A stretch of 64,000 nucleotides of DNA from Lumnitzera littorea (GCA_024138015.1 JAMXBB010000011.1:79288873-79352872), one strand, 5' to 3'. Shown: positions 12,054 through 24,500, counted from the first letter of the stretch. Program-made: numbers and translations. Notes: generated by a model not told the origin, from the letters alone.

Positions 12054-14110
12054 AAGTAGTTACCACCAAATTTTTATGAGACTAGGTAATAAATGAAAGA
12101 CTACCTTCAAGACTAGGCATGATCTCTATGGATGGTTGGTTATGTCTTTCGGACTTACTAATGTGTCGAGTACATTTATAAGGCTTATGAACTATATGAT
12201 GCGCTCTTTGATCAGACGATGTGCGGTTGTATACTTTGATGATATATTGGTGTACAATACCAATCTAAACAACCATGTTAAACATCTTTAAGCTATTTTT
12301 GATATTTTGTGAGTAGAGAAGTTATTTGGGAACTTGAAGAAGTGTATATTTTGTTAGAGTGAAGTGGTTTTTCTTAGGTATATAGTATCATGGGAAGGAA
12401 TCTGAGCTAATGAAGAGAAGGTTCGAGTTGTCTTGGAGTGGCAACGCCGAAGAATGTCACTGAAGTTTGAAGTTTTCGTGGCCTTGCTTCCTTCTATAGG
12501 CGATTTATTAAAAACTTTAGTACCATTGTTGCCTCCTTGACCAAGTTGACCAAGAAAAGTAATGGGTTCAGATGGAATGACTAAGCTGAGCAAAGCTTTA
12601 GAGAGATCAATGAGAAGCTCACCTTTACCCTTATCCTATCATTATCAAATTTTAAGAAGCCCTTCGAACTGGAATGTGATGCATTAAGTATAGGAATTGG
12701 TATCATCCTGATGCAAGAACAATGATCAATTGCCTACCATAATGAAAAGCTTAGCGGTGTTGCATTAAATTATTTTATGTATGAGAAAGAGTTGTACTCT
12801 CTTTTTCAAGCTCTTATTGTTTGGTAACACTACTTACTACCACGAGGGTTTGTTATTTACATTGACCATTAGTTATTGAAGCATCTTGGGAGTTGGAACA
12901 AACTGTCAAAGAGGTAAGTCAAGTGACTAGAGTTTATGGAACATTTTTCATATGTGATTCGTCATAAGAAAGGTAGTGCCAATATGATCACCGATGCTTT
13001 GTCACGACGATAAACCTTACTGACCACCCTACAGATGAAATTATTGGGATTTTCGCTAATCACTAAGCAGTATGCTCATGACCCCCATTTTAGTTCTATC
13101 CTTGAATAGTGTAGAGAAGGAGTTGCTATTGGAGGATATTACCTTAAAGATGACTATTTATTTAAGGATTGAATACTGTACATACTAAGCTATTCCACTC
13201 GTGAGCTATTGGTTAGGGAAGCTCATAGTAGTGGCTTATCTGGTCATTTTGGAGGGACCAAAACACCAACCTTACCTTAGGCTAACCTCAGCATGGGCTT
13301 TGTCCTAGGGTTACCTTAGAGATCTAGGGGAAAAGATTGGATCTTTGTTGTAGTGGACCACTTTAGCAAAATGGTTCACTTCATCCCATGCCATCGAATT
13401 AACGATGTTTTATATATTACTAATTTTTTCTTGCAAGAAGTTGTCCAACTACATGGAGTACCGAAGACTATTGTTTCAGATCACGACATGAAATTCTTAA
13501 GCTATTTTTGGAAGACTCTTTGGAGAAGACTGGGGACCAAACTTATGTTCAGCTCCGGTAATTATCCTTAGATTGATGGCTAGATTGAAGGGGTGAACAA
13601 GACATTAGGCAATTTGCTCAGAGCTGTCATAGGAAAGAACTTAAAGGATTGGGATCTATGCCTACCGGTTGTGGAGTTTTCATATAATCGGATTGTCTAC
13701 AACATTACTGGGAAAACTCCATTTGTGGTCGTTTATGGCCTCAATCCCATTATCCCCTTAGATTTGATCGATATCCCTACAGCTATTGAAGAGAGTCAAT
13801 CTAGAGTTGACCAAGCCTGAGAATTGTAGGAGCTGTACCAGACCATGACAAGGAAGATCACCAAGTTTAATTAGAAATAACAAGAGATTAGTAGTCAAAG
13901 TTGTCGAACTCTTTCTTTCAAGTCAGGAGACTTGGTATAGATTCACCTCATTCTCAACTGAGGTCTATTTAAGATTCTAAAGAAGATCAATCGTAACGCC
14001 TGCTAGATTGAATTGGTTGATGACTACGGTGTTTCCTCCACTTTCAATGTGTTTGACCTAATTCTTCACTAACTAGAAGAAGAAGATCCCACAAGTGCCT
14101 CGAAAGAACA
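12054..14110 (+). pseudogene. Element A right half: RT, RNase H, integrase (broken)
   Basis: Continues the RT interrupted at 2075. The catalytic V-Y-F-D-D-I-L-V-Y is intact at about 12226-12252. RNase H spans about 12660-13020 (E-C-D-A at the start, T-D-A-L-S-R-R at the end, 12991-13011). The integrase zinc domain starts at 13200, but its second half is missing: sequence jumps from the G-H-F-G-G-T-K block (13240-13262) to the T-L-P-x-A-N-L-S block, deleting about 150 bases present in B including both cysteines. Core pieces are open at 13353-13571 (D-H-F-S-K-M-V-H-F-I-P-C-H, then S-D-H-D-M-K-F) and 13593-13820. The tail motif lies near 14015-14060. Confidence 0.8.
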
Positions 14111-14164
14111 AGAACTAGAGACTACTTCAGATTTGATGTCAAATCTTTTCTACCCCTAGGTAGA

Positions 14165-15096
14165 TGATAGGAATCAACCCTCCGAACCGTTCATGTACAG
14201 TCAAGCTAGAGGACTTCAAGGACTTATAAGGAGAATAATAGCTCACATCCCCATCTAAGATAAATATTTGTATCCTGACCTCCATGATTCACTCTGTTTC
14301 CAACTTGAGTATCGAGCTCTCTCATATAGCAACATTGTCTTTAAAGCCGTTGAGTAGACGTACGAACCCTTTAAGTAGGCCTACCTACCTACTAAGTAGC
14401 CGTACCATAATCCAGACAACATTCAAGCATACCAGCCTCAACAACTGTCTAAAGTAGAGCTCTTAAACCGACCAGGATTCAACTTTAGTTTGAGGTGAAT
14501 ATTCATTAATGACTGATTGACTAAGGATGAACTTGACCCAGATTAGGTTAACTTGACCACATAACCCTCTTCTTCCTCATTTCGTCCGAATTGTACTATA
14601 TTTCAGAGTGACCAACCATCATGCCACATGTGTCTTCTAGCACAATATTTCGAAGGATTCTTTACTTTTCCGTACTGAATATTCTTGGTCTCTTTTGCAC
14701 TTTTTAGTAAATTTCATGTATTCCAATTATAAATTACCTTTTTTTGTCTTTTCATATGTGCTTATAAGCTTAATGGGGTTAGTATATAAACCCCATTCAT
14801 TTTGTATGTAGACATCAATCACTTTCATTATCAAATTATTACAAGTTTCCCTTTTGAGCAACCTTAGTATTCTCATTGTTCTTTTACTCCTGTCTATTCC
14901 TTTTAGTAAGGAGTAGTGGCGAATGACCCATAGTTCGGACCAGTGAGTCATATCTAGCGGATTGTAGGCTAAGTGGGATTGATTGGTGTATCATATCTAG
15001 TTAGTAGCTACTCTAACTTTGTTAGCCCCATTTTCATTTCTTTAAATTCTATTTGTTATGGTGCTCCTCCATATGTGTGACCCTAGAGATGCATTA
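14165..15096 (+). repeat. 3' LTR of element A
   Basis: About 930 bases. It starts TGATAGGAATCA like the B LTRs and ends GATGCATTA, where B has GATGCATCA, a C-to-T change at the terminal dinucleotide. A TATA-like GTATATAAACCCC is at about 14780-14793. It abuts copia F sequence at 15097. Confidence 0.82.
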
Positions 15097-15534
15097 GAAA
15101 TAAGTTTAGAAATCGAGATGAAATTGTACTTGAATGGAGGAATAAAAAGAACACCATTAAGTACTAAACTGAAAGAAATAACAAGTTAACCTTTATGTGT
15201 AGCTTGCAATTGCTGTTTATTAGGCAATTGTACAAAGGTATCATAAATAGGGGAATAATAGTGGAAAAATTGAATTGAACTAACCATATGGTTAGTAGCA
15301 CCAGAGTCCAAAATCTAAGGAACAACATGAATGGGAAAAGAGTAGTTGGATATAGAACTAATATTATTTGCCATATGACTCTATGAACAGGTTCTTTAGA
15401 AATTGAACTCTATAAACAAATGCTTGATAAGAAGTATAATGATTAGTACGATAAGTGTTTGAAGTGTGTGAACTTAAAGCCTTAGAAACATTAAGTAACC
15501 CTAATAATTGAAGAATTTGATCCTTTGAAAGATT
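15097..15534 (-). pseudogene. Element F copia gag end and protease (broken)
   Basis: The piece 15564-15364 contains the L-S-K-D-Q-I-L-Q-L-L-G-L-L linker seen before copia proteases; its last bases run into E. Downstream on the minus strand at about 15320-15290 is the aspartic protease signature I-L-D-S-G-A-T-N-H-M, catalytic aspartate kept, preceded by an in-frame TAG. The rest reads as protease to 15097, with one further TAA, where A begins. Confidence 0.75.
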
Positions 15535-16432
15535 TGATGGATTGTTGGCCTTAGGCCCTATCACGCGAGCTTAACTTAGGGGCTTGCTAAGTTTAGTCAG
15601 GAGGATTCAGATGTCTCAGCTTAGGTAAGACAAACTACAGTACCAGGAAGGCTAGAAGATAAATTCCCTGAATGCCCAACTCGGATATACTCTACTCTTC
15701 TTCGTTTCCTACCCTCATGCAAAGCTCTTTGATGTTAACTTGCTATGTGCTGAGAATTCCAATGCTGAGTTGCTAAATGTCGAAGTTGAGATCCTTATCA
15801 CTAACTGTTGAGCTCTCCTATCCCATTATATTGAATTGTTGCCTCATTCGATCACCACGATAATCTTCAATACAGCTCAATAGTAGCTCTAGTACCTTGT
15901 CATCTTTAGTACAACCACCATAACAACATGCCATCTATCATTCTCTTTTTCTAACATTGTATTATATTTCTTTTCTTTAATTGTCGCATATGCCCTTTTG
16001 GGATGTACGAAGTTTCTTATTTCTAGCATTGCCCATTTCTGTAATTTTAGTATTTCCTTTGTTGCCTTAAGGACTTACTATAAATAGTCCTTCTTCTTGT
16101 AATTGTACCACCTTTTACAATACTGTTAATGAATATTCTTCTTGTTGTTCTAGCAAGACATCATTTTCTAAGCATATCCTTTACACTAGTATCTAACCTT
16201 GCCGGTAGCTCAGGGTTAATGGCGAGTGGACCTTAACTTTTTCTTGAAACTCATATCAAGTGAGGGTTGAGTCATATTGTGTTCATTAGTAGTCACATCT
16301 AGCGAGCAACTTCACGAAGCTACTAAATTGTGTTTGCTAACCAACCCATTTCCTCTTTCTTCGATACCTTAAAGGACCCATTTCTTTCACCATGGTAAGA
16401 CCTAGTGATTAACCCCGCCCCTAAGCACATCA
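15535..16432 (+). repeat. 5' LTR of element E
   Basis: 898 bases; aligned with 21141-22025 from TGATGGATT to GCACATCA. TATAAATAG at about 16079-16087 is a good TATA box. It is conserved in the partner LTR (21674-21682), about 30 bases before a conserved CTTCTTGTAA block. Confidence 0.9.
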
Positions 16433-16440
16433 TATAGTCT

Positions 16441-16452
16441 TGGTATCAAAGC
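16441..16452 (+). other. Primer binding site of element E
   Basis: TGGTATCAAAGC eight bases after the LTR; one mismatch to the initiator tRNA-Met complement TGGTATCAGAGC. Confidence 0.8.
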
Positions 16453-16649
16453 TTGATATTTCAACTAACAGCTAAGCATTTGTAATGCTTTATTCCAGTG
16501 ACTAGTTTACATATTATGTTGTACTCTATTTTTTCCACTATGAAACAAAGCAAGTGTTGAGGTTATTGAAGTATGTAAAGTTTTTGGTAGTCTCGTGTCT
16601 AATCTCTTGTTAAGTTGTGTGAGTTTGGAAACCTTGTTGAAGAATCTCG

Positions 16650-17830
16650 AACCCTAATGGACAAGGAGTGATAGGTGATGTTCAAAGTGATGCTCTTAGT
16701 TAATGACATGTTAAGCAACAAACCTTATAAACTACAGATAAGGAGATACAAAAACTTATTGATATTGTAGCTAATTTAGCCGTATTTGTGCAATGGTTAG
16801 TGGAGGCTTGACATCAAGAAGGAAATGTTGAATGAAGATAAGTTGAGAGTGTAAGGTATGGAAATTTGAGCTCTTAGTGCCATGAATGCATCCCAAGTAC
16901 GACCTATCTGAGTTGAAAGATACGTATGACAAAGACTCGAGTTAGGAGAAGTTGAGGATGTAGAAGATGATGAAGATGAGGATAAGCAGTTCCTTGAATA
17001 TGATGAGCATAAACTTTGAGCTCCTTAAGGAACTAAGCATATTAAGGTTCAAGTTCCAATCTTCTCTAGATCTGGTAGTGTCGATGAATATTTAGACTGG
17101 AAAGAGAAGATTGAGAAGATATTTGACTTTTATGATTATGAAGACTCCATGCATATTCAAGTAGCTGCTTTATAGTTTTCTAGGTGTGCAGTAATGTGGT
17201 GAAAGAAATTGTAAACCCTACGATGATGGGGCAAACGAGAAATACAAACATAGAATGAGATGAAACAAGTTCTAAGGCATAGATTTGTTCCAAAACACTA
17301 TGAGCAAGATACTTTTTGACATTTCCAAGGACTCAAGTAGGATAGTTGATCTATGGATGAGTATGACCAAGAGTTTTAGTTGCTAATGAACTATTGTGAT
17401 GTTGACTAGCCCAAAGCATGAACTATGGCAAGTTTCATTTCTAGTCTAAAGCTTGAGGTTGGAAATATTATAGAGGTGCAAAGAATTGGGACCTTAGATG
17501 AGACCATTATAATCACCTAGAGAGTTAAAAGATAGAGGCAAAGTTAACTTAGCTGAGCAATGAGCAACTGACTTGGTATGTTGAGCAAATCTGGCATGTC
17601 GAGCCAACCTACATGTGACCAAGCTCAATATAGTTTCAAGGTCGATCACCAAGTCAAGCTCCAAGCAGACCTAATGGGGGCTGAGGTAAAGCTAAGCCAA
17701 GGAGCCTAAGGCCAAGAAGGACCAAGGTCAAAGCTTAGCACAGAAGACCAAATAAATTAAGTGCTTCAAATGTTTCAGCTTTGGACATGTTACTAGTTAA
17801 TGTCCAAACAAATGTGTTATGACTATAAAG
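16650..17830 (+). pseudogene. Element E gag remnant
   Basis: N-terminal region about 16650-16990, with the usual acidic tract (E-D-V-E-D-D-E-D-E-D) near 16955-16985. The capsid core is at about 17040-17520 (W-K-E-K-I-E-K-I-F-D-F, then Q-N-E-M-K-Q and R-H-R-F-V-P blocks). A basic, Gln/Ser-rich linker follows at 17530-17750. The zinc knuckle C-F-K-C-x4-H-x4-C is intact at 17761-17805. Several TAG and TGA codons break the frame. The start is inferred from alignment with B; no ATG is convincing. Confidence 0.72.
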
Positions 17831-19900
17831 GGTGAGAAGCCTTAGTTCGAGGTGGAAAGTACTAGTAAAGGTAAAGAGGAGGAGAATATCGAGCAATATC
17901 TTGATGAATTCCTAAAGGACCCAGAGGCCTTTACTTGACTTAAGCAAGGGGAACAATACCTCAATATGCTTGTATGAAGAGTTCTCAATACAAGTGTTGC
18001 AAAGGAAAGCGAGCAGTGGGAAAGTCTCCTCCATACCAATTGCCAAGTCAATGCAAGTTTGTGTGCTTTAATCATTGATGGGGGGAAGTTATACTAACGT
18101 AATAGTGCAAGGAGTAGTGAAGACTTGAAGTTACTGACCTATCGTCACCTTTAACCTTATAAGATTCATTGGTTGAATAGGAAAGGTTGACTCTAGGTCA
18201 CAAAGTAGGTGAAGGTGCCAATCTCCATTGGGGAAAGGTATAATAATGAGATGCTATGTAATGTTCTGCCAATGTGTGCTTCATACATACTATTAGGCCG
18301 ACCGTGGCTATTTGATCTTAAGGTACTCTATGATGGGTATATGAATACTTACATGTTCCTGAAGGATAGGAAGAGGGTTGTGCTAACCCCAATGAGCCTT
18401 AAAGAAGTCTAAGAGTTGTAGGAGAAGATTTCCAAATCTTTACAAAGAAAGTCCCTAGTGATTCTCTAAACATAATTTTCCAAGGATGTTAAACGGGAAG
18501 AATTTCTATTTTTGTTGATTAGGAGATTGCTTGAATTGAAAGAGGATAGAGTTTTGCTAGCCTAAGTATAGGCCTTGCTTCAAGAATATGATAACCTATT
18601 TCTAGCTAAGCTATTGAGAGGTTTACCTCTTATAAGAGGCATAAAGTGTTGCCTTGATCTCCAACCCAGGTTAGCTCTACCTAAATGACTTGCTTACAAG
18701 CTTAATCCCGAGTAAGTAGTCGAGTTAAAAGGGTAAGTGGATGAGTTAGTTGAACGTAGATATGTTAGAGAGAGAATGAGCTCACGTATCCCGTTGGCTG
18801 TCCTAATGCCAAAAAAGGATGGTTCATGGAGAATGTATATTGATAGCCAAGCCATCAACAAGATTACTGTTAAATACTGATATCCAATTCCACTATTAGA
18901 TGAATTACATGGTGTAGGGATATTCTTGAAAGTTGATCTTAAAAGTGGCTACCACGGATTAGAATAAGACTCGGAGATGAGTGGAAAACTGCTTCCAAGA
19001 CAAAAGATGGTCTTTTTAAGTTGTTGGTAATGCCTTTTAGACTCACAAACACGCTAAGTACCTTCATGCGACCAATGAACCATGTTTTGAGGCCTTTGAT
19101 GGGTAAATTTGTCGTTGTTTACTTTGATGATATCTTAATGTATAGGGTTGACCTTGTATCTCATGTTACGCACTTGAAATCTGTATGTAATATTCTCTTT
19201 ACTAAGCAATTGTTTGACAATTTGAAGAAGTGCATGTTCTGTCAAAATGAGGTTTTATTCCTTGGATATGATGTGTCTAGTGGAGGAATAAAAGTTTATA
19301 ATGAGAAGATTAGAGCTATTCTTGAATGGCTAATGCCAACCAGTGTGTTCAAAGTAAGGAGTTTTAATGGTATGGGGTTGTTTTATAGAAGATTCATTTG
19401 GAACTTTAATTCCATAGCCGCCCCATTGACGGAACCAACCAGAAAGACCTCCAAGTTCAAATGGTTAGAGAAAGCTCAGACAAGTTTCAATGAAATCAAA
19501 TCTAAGTTGACTTTTGCCCCAGTATTAGTATTGTTAGACTTTGGCAAGGTTTTTTAGCTAGAATGTGACGTATATGGAGTAGGCATTGTTACAGTAATTA
19601 TGCAGCATGCCGACCTATTGCATACTTCAGTGAGAAGGTTAAATGTGCCACCCTGAATTATTCGGCTTTTGATAAGGAATTTTATGCTTTTGTCTGAGCT
19701 CTTCAGAACTAGCAACATTATCTACTACCTAAAGAGTTTATTATCTATATGGACCGTGAGTCTCTCAAACACCTCAGAAGCCAACAAAAAATCTCCTGAT
19801 GCCATGCCAAATGGGTAGAGTTTCTAGAAACCTTTTGTTACGTTATCAAGTACAAGAAGGGAAGTTCTAACACTATAGCTAATGCCCTATCACGTCAGCA
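17831..19900 (+). pseudogene. Element E protease, RT and RNase H (broken)
   Basis: The protease active site I-I-D-G-G at about 18071-18085 is followed by a run of six G, one more than related copies need, shifting the frame before S-Y-T-N. An open protease C-terminus lies at 18209-18412 (L-L-G-R-P-W-L-F-D). RT starts near 18720; the open piece 19021-19557 includes V-V-V-Y-F-D-D-I-L-M-Y with the catalytic aspartates intact, the K-C-M-F-C block and the connection domain. RNase H runs about 19560-19900 and ends in the N-T-I-A-N-A-L-S-R block (19869-19895). Confidence 0.8.
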
Positions 19901-19909
19901 TGTACTTGT

Positions 19910-21100
19910 GACGACCCTTCAAGTTTGCATACTTAGGTTTGGTTCTCTCCCCAATCAATACGAACAAGATCCTTTCTTTGGACCCATTGTGGTCAAGTAT
20001 AGTTACGGAGGCATAGTGGATGGGTTCTATCTAAACTAAGGATTCCTGACGAAAGATGGGTGTGTATGCATGCCAAATAACTCAGCACTAGAACTGTTAA
20101 TATGGGAAGTACGTGCAGGACACCTAGCTGGCCACTTTGGTGAAAAAAGGATGCTTAAATTACTAAAAGAACACTTTTATTAGCCAGGGATGATGAAAGA
20201 CATGCATAAAGTTTTAGAATGATGCAAGGTGTGTAAAAGAGCTAGGGGAGGAAGGAGCCCTATGGGGAGTATACACCTTTGCTTGTGCTAAAATGACCTT
20301 GGGCCAACTTAAACATGGATTTCATGCTTGGACTACCCAGAACAACTCGAAAACATGACTCAATCATGGTAGTAGTTAATCAGTTTAGCAAAATGAGTCA
20401 CTTTATTCCCTTTATTTGTAGCTAACCTCTTTGTGCAAGAGATTGTGCGGCTATATGGTGTCCTAAGGAGTATTGTTTTAGATGGCGATGCAAACCTTAC
20501 GAGCTTCTTTTGGTGAACCCTATGGAAGAAGCTTAACATTAAACTTATGTTCAGTACTTCTTGTTACCCATAGATAGACGACTAGATCGAGGTTGTGAAT
20601 AGGATAGTGGGGAACCTCCTTTGAGCTACTATTAGGAAGAACCTACATGATTGGTATTTGTGCCTATTGATCATCAAGTTTGCTTACAACCATTTTACCT
20701 AAATGCCAACAAGAAGGTCACCTTTCAAGGTCGTCTATAAATTTAAATCGAACTTACCATTGGATATGATTACCAATTTGACCTCTTAAGAAGAAAGTTA
20801 ATCCAATTTGTAAGGTGCTGAGGAATTCCAAAAATTGCATTGCTTGACAACAAGAGCAAGGTAATTGTGGCCGAAAGAGTATCATTTATAATCCTAGAGA
20901 CCTTGTCTGGATTCACCTTAGTAAGGAAAGGTTCCTAAGAAAAAGGACTAACAAATTATCTCTTAGGTCGAATGACCCTTTTAGAGTTCTTCATAAGGTC
21001 AATGACAATGCATATGAGAGGGAATTGCTTAAAGGATACGGGGTGTCACCAACCTTCAATGTTGTTGACCTAATGCCCTATGTATCAGAAGAGGAAGACA
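19910..21100 (+). pseudogene. Element E integrase (broken)
   Basis: The HHCC zinc domain is readable at about 20090-20245 (A-G-H-L-A-G-H-F-G-E block, then C-K-V-C). In the catalytic core the first aspartate of the V-V-V-D-x-F-S-K block is asparagine (V-V-V-N-Q-F-S-K, about 20367-20390), from GAT to AAT. The second acidic block near 20476-20500 is degraded. The C-terminal tail at about 21025-21100 has G-V-S-P-T-F-N-V-V-D-L-M-P-Y. Many stops. Confidence 0.78.
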
Positions 21101-21140
21101 ACCAAGATTTGAGGGCAAATATTCAACCCCCTCAAGGAGC

Positions 21141-22025
21141 TGATGGATTACCGACCTCAAGATCCATTACTCGAGCTCGACTTAAGGGCTTGTAAGGTCT
21201 AGTTAGGAGGATTTAGACATCTTAGCTCACTAAGACGAACTCTAATACCAGTAAGGCTAGAAGATAAATTCCCTGAATGCCTAGCTTAGACACACTCTGC
21301 CTTTCTCCATCACCTGCCCTCATGCCGAGCTCTTTGATGCCAACTTGCTATGTATTAAGAAATCCAATGCTAAGGCCGAGATCCTTATCACTAACTATTA
21401 AGCTCTCCTATCCCATTATGTTGAACTACTATCTCATTCAATCACCTTAGCAGTCTTCAATATATCTCAACAGCAGTGTTCTAGCACCTTGCCATCTTTA
21501 GAATGGCTACCATAACAACATACCACTTGCCATTCTCTTTTTCTAATATTGTATTATATTCCTTTTTCATTAATTATCACATATATCCTTTTGGGATGTA
21601 CTAGGTTTCTTATTTCTGGTATTGCCCATTTTTTGTAATTTCTTTATTTCCTTTGTTGCCCTAAGGACTTACTATAAATAGCCCTTCTTGTAACTGTAAC
21701 CAACTTTTGCAATACTGTTAATGAATATTCTTCTTGTTTTTCTGGCAAGACATCATTCGCCTAGCATATCCTTTACACTCTCATCTAACTTTGCCAGTAA
21801 CTCATGATTAATGGCGACTGGACTTTAACTTTTGCTTCTGAGTCATATCAAGTGAGAGTTGAGTCATACTGTGTTCGTTGGTGAGTTACATCTGGCGAGC
21901 AGCTTCACAAAGCTACTATATTGTGTTTGCTAACTAACCTATTTCCCCTTTCTTCGATACCTCGAAGGATTTATTTATTTCACCATGATAAGACCTAATG
22001 ATTAACTCCGCTCCTAAGCACATCA
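21141..22025 (+). repeat. 3' LTR of element E
   Basis: 885 bases, partner of 15535-16432. The GAGGGCAAAT purine tract lies at about 21111-21120, just upstream. AGATT at 22026-22030 completes the target duplication. Confidence 0.9.
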
Positions 22026-22975
22026 AGATTAACAAGAGAACCATTACTATTTCCTAATCCCATACTATTCACATTCATGACAAGATCTCTAGGCATAACA
22101 CTAGCATAGTAGCCACTTTAAGATAAAAAAACTTTAGTCGCCACTTGATTCACCCTTGGCTCATTAAGCTTAAAGTGAGGTGGGAATTCAATCAATTTGT
22201 AATACTTATCTTTCAACTATCCTTTCTTTTTACAATAACTACATATTATCTCACTTCTATTTGACACCAATGTCTAATTACTTCGACATTTACTATTCTG
22301 AATCACTACAGTCATAGTACAGACTTCACTAGAAACAAATTGTCTTAGCCTATTTAATCTCTAAAATTCATTGCAAACAATAAGATTATATGCTTCATCT
22401 AATGTAGGAAATGGTTTCAACACAAGAATTTAAGATCTTAAGGTTGAGAAATCAACATAATCTTTTTATGTCATCTTTACAAATTTATTAAAATAAGCAC
22501 CATTATACAAGCCACAATCACAGTGAGGTAAAGGCTTAAAGTTATGCAATTCTTCCCAAACAATGTTTAATTTAGTAAAATAATCGTCTACTAACTTATT
22601 CCCTTGTACAATTGTATTAAGTAGATGACATAATTGGCAGATGTACATATCATCAGGTTGAGAAAAATGAATCTTCAATTTCTCCCAAATTTATTTTGTA
22701 GAATTCATGTAGATAATAGTTAGAGCAATTGGAGGAGAAATCAACCTTAAGATCTATGCAACAATTAGGTTATTATAGCAACTTAAGAAAAAAATACTTC
22801 TTATCTTCCTTTAAAGGCATCAGGATTGTTTGGTCAACGAATCCAACTTTCTTATGAATTGACAAGGCTAATAAGAATGATCTACTCCAAGTATTATAGT
22901 TGAGACCTATTAAAACAAGCGTAATCGAGATTGGGTTTGATTATTAGAATGATATATGAAGTATGGTGATGAAAT
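22026..22975 (-). pseudogene. Element F copia gag remnant
   Basis: Copia gag (UBN2 / gag-polypeptide type). The open piece 22678-22466 carries L-L-N-T-I-V-Q-G-N-K-x-V-D-D-Y-F, I-W-E-E-L and the cysteine-bearing P-L-P-H-C-D-C-G block; the same blocks occur in copia H. The region between the primer site and this piece encodes the N-terminus with stops. The C-terminal zinc-knuckle region at about 22300-22200 is recognisable only by position. Confidence 0.7.
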
Positions 22976-22983
22976 GTCTTCTA

Positions 22984-22995
22984 GCTCTAATACCA
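22984..22995 (-). other. Primer binding site of copia F
   Basis: On the minus strand TGGTATTAGAGC, one transition from the initiator tRNA-Met complement, directly adjoining the LTR end at 22996. Confidence 0.75.
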
Positions 22996-23237
22996 TGATG
23001 AAACTTGAGAAGATGTATAAACCTAAAAATTTGTATTAAGCTAGATGGAAAAGAAACTATTATGAAATTTAGTAAGAGAAAATGGAGTTGAACAAGAAGG
23101 AGAATGCATTGATGAAAATGGAAAGTTTTGAAGGTTGAAGAAGTTAGAAAGCTTTGGAAGAACAGACTTTCTATTATTCCATTCTAATTAAAAATACCTA
23201 TGAGGTATATTTATACATGTACAAATAAATATCTTGT
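22996..23237 (-). repeat. 5' LTR of copia F (approximate outer edge)
   Basis: Short copia LTR ending TTTCATCA (minus strand) at 22996. A TATA box TATAAATATACC lies at about 23203-23214. The outer edge is placed near 23237 because the next bases match the start of the gypsy G 3' LTR; an edge at 23223 (TGTACATG) is an alternative. Confidence 0.6.
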
Positions 23238-23258
23238 AGTTGAGGTTGTAACTTATTA

Positions 23259-24500
23259 GCTCCCCAGGGTTATTGAAGATTTTCCCTCATATCTTGATCT
23301 TCTTCTTCTTTCGGCATATAAGGTGTTAGGTCAATGACGTTGAAAGTTGGAGACACTTTGTATCCTTTGGGTAGTTCTAGCTCATAGGAGTTGTCATTAA
23401 TGCATTGAAGGATCTCGAAAGGGCCATCTAACCTAGGAGATAACTTGTTTGTTCTCTTTCTTAGGAACTGCTCCTTACTAAGGTGAATCCATGCAAGGTC
23501 TCTTAAGCTATAAATAATTCTCTTTATACCTTAGCTTCCTTGTTCTCTTTATCGAGCCATAGTCTTGGATAATTGCTCGGCAACCTTCTGATGTAGTTTC
23601 TGAAACTCCTTAACGCGCTGTAGACTTGATTGACTTTCTCCTTGAGAGGTTGAGTGGGTGAGTCCAATGGAAAGTTCAGATTAAGTCCGTAGATGACATC
23701 AAAAGGTGACTTTCCTGTCAAGCTATAAGTAGAGTGATTGTAAGTGAACTTGATGATGGGTAAGCATAGATCCCAATCATGTAGATTCTTCCCAACAATA
23801 GCTCAAAGGAAGTTGCCTACTATATTGTTTACAACCTTTGTCTGGCCATCTGTTTATGGATGGTAAGAAGTACTAAACATAAGCTTAGTACCAAGCTTCT
23901 TCCATAGTATTCATTAAAAGAAGCTTGTAAACTTCGAATTACGATCTAACATAATACTTCTTGGGACACCATGTAGTTGCACGATCTCTTATAAAAAGAA
24001 GTTAATAACAAATAAAGCATCATTGGTTTTGTGGCAAGGCATGAAGTAGCTCATTTTGCAAAACCGATTGACCATTACCATAATAGAATCATGTTTCCAA
24101 GGTGTTTTGGATAGGTTAAGCATGGAATTCATGCTTAGATCGGTCTATGGCCACTTAGGTATGGGCATAGGTGTATATTCTCCATGTGGCTCTTTTCTCC
24201 CTTCGGTTTGCTTGCATATCTCGCAACGTTTAAGAATTTTGCACACATCCTTCATCATCCCAAGCTAATAGAAATGTTCTTTCAACAGCTTGATAGTCCT
24301 TTTCTCACCAAAATGGCCGGCTAAGCCCTTGGCATAAGCTTCCTAAAGAAGTAATTCCCAAGTAGAACTGCTTAGTATACAAACTTGCTTTCTCATCACC
24401 AAAAATCTTTGGCTCAAGTAGAACCCATTCACTACTCCTCTAATGTTTCTTGACTACTAAGGGTCCAAAGTATGGATCATATTTATATTGATTAGGTAGG
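23259..24500 (-). pseudogene. Element G integrase (broken)
   Basis: The HHCC zinc domain lies at about 24345-24230 (G-L-A-G-H-F-G-E-K block, then C-E-I-C). The catalytic core has the first aspartate changed to asparagine (M-V-M-V-N-R-F-C-K, about 24078-24052), the same substitution as in E. The core end (M-T-G-K-S-P-F-D-V-I-Y-G-L block) is open at 23721-23524. The tail T-F-N-V-I-D-L-T-P-Y-M-P-K lies near 23350-23310, ending at 23259 next to the LTR remnant. Confidence 0.8.

Larger units (their letters stand above)
1..15096 (+). mobile_element. Ty3/gypsy element A, 5' end outside window, split by nested C1
   Basis: Degenerate gypsy element running gag, protease, RT, RNase H, integrase, 3' LTR. 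Its left half (1-2075) stops inside RT at the aspartate before the conserved S-G-Y-H-Q stretch. Its right half resumes at exactly that point at 12054, so the two halves are one element split by C1. The repeat AAGTG (2071-2075) / AAGTA (12054-12058) is the likely target duplication of that insertion. The 3' LTR ends at 15096 directly against a minus-strand copia protease (element F), so A itself sits inside F. The 5' LTR should lie left of base 1. LTR ends and coding sequence show it belongs to the same family as B. Many in-frame stops; non-functional. Confidence 0.85.
15535..22025 (+). mobile_element. Ty3/gypsy element E, full-length but degenerate
   Basis: LTRs 15535-16432 and 21141-22025, both TGATGGATT...GCACATCA. 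Perfect target duplication AGATT at 15530-15534 and 22026-22030, inside copia F. Internal order is primer site, gag, protease, RT, RNase H, integrase. LTR ends, PBS spacing and coding blocks match element G rather than A and B, so E and G form a second, related gypsy family. Broken by stops and at least one frameshift. Confidence 0.92.
15097..23237 (-). mobile_element. Ty1/copia element F, minus strand, 3' part outside window
   Basis: Reading from high to low coordinates: 5' LTR (about 22996-23237), primer site (22984-22995), gag (22975-22026), gypsy E inserted at 22025/15535, then protease (15534-15097). At 15097 gypsy A interrupts it, so integrase, RT and the 3' LTR should lie left of this window beyond A. 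F is itself inserted in the 3' LTR of gypsy G at about 23238. Gag is closely similar to copia H at 51045-51323, so F and H are one family. Confidence 0.75.
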
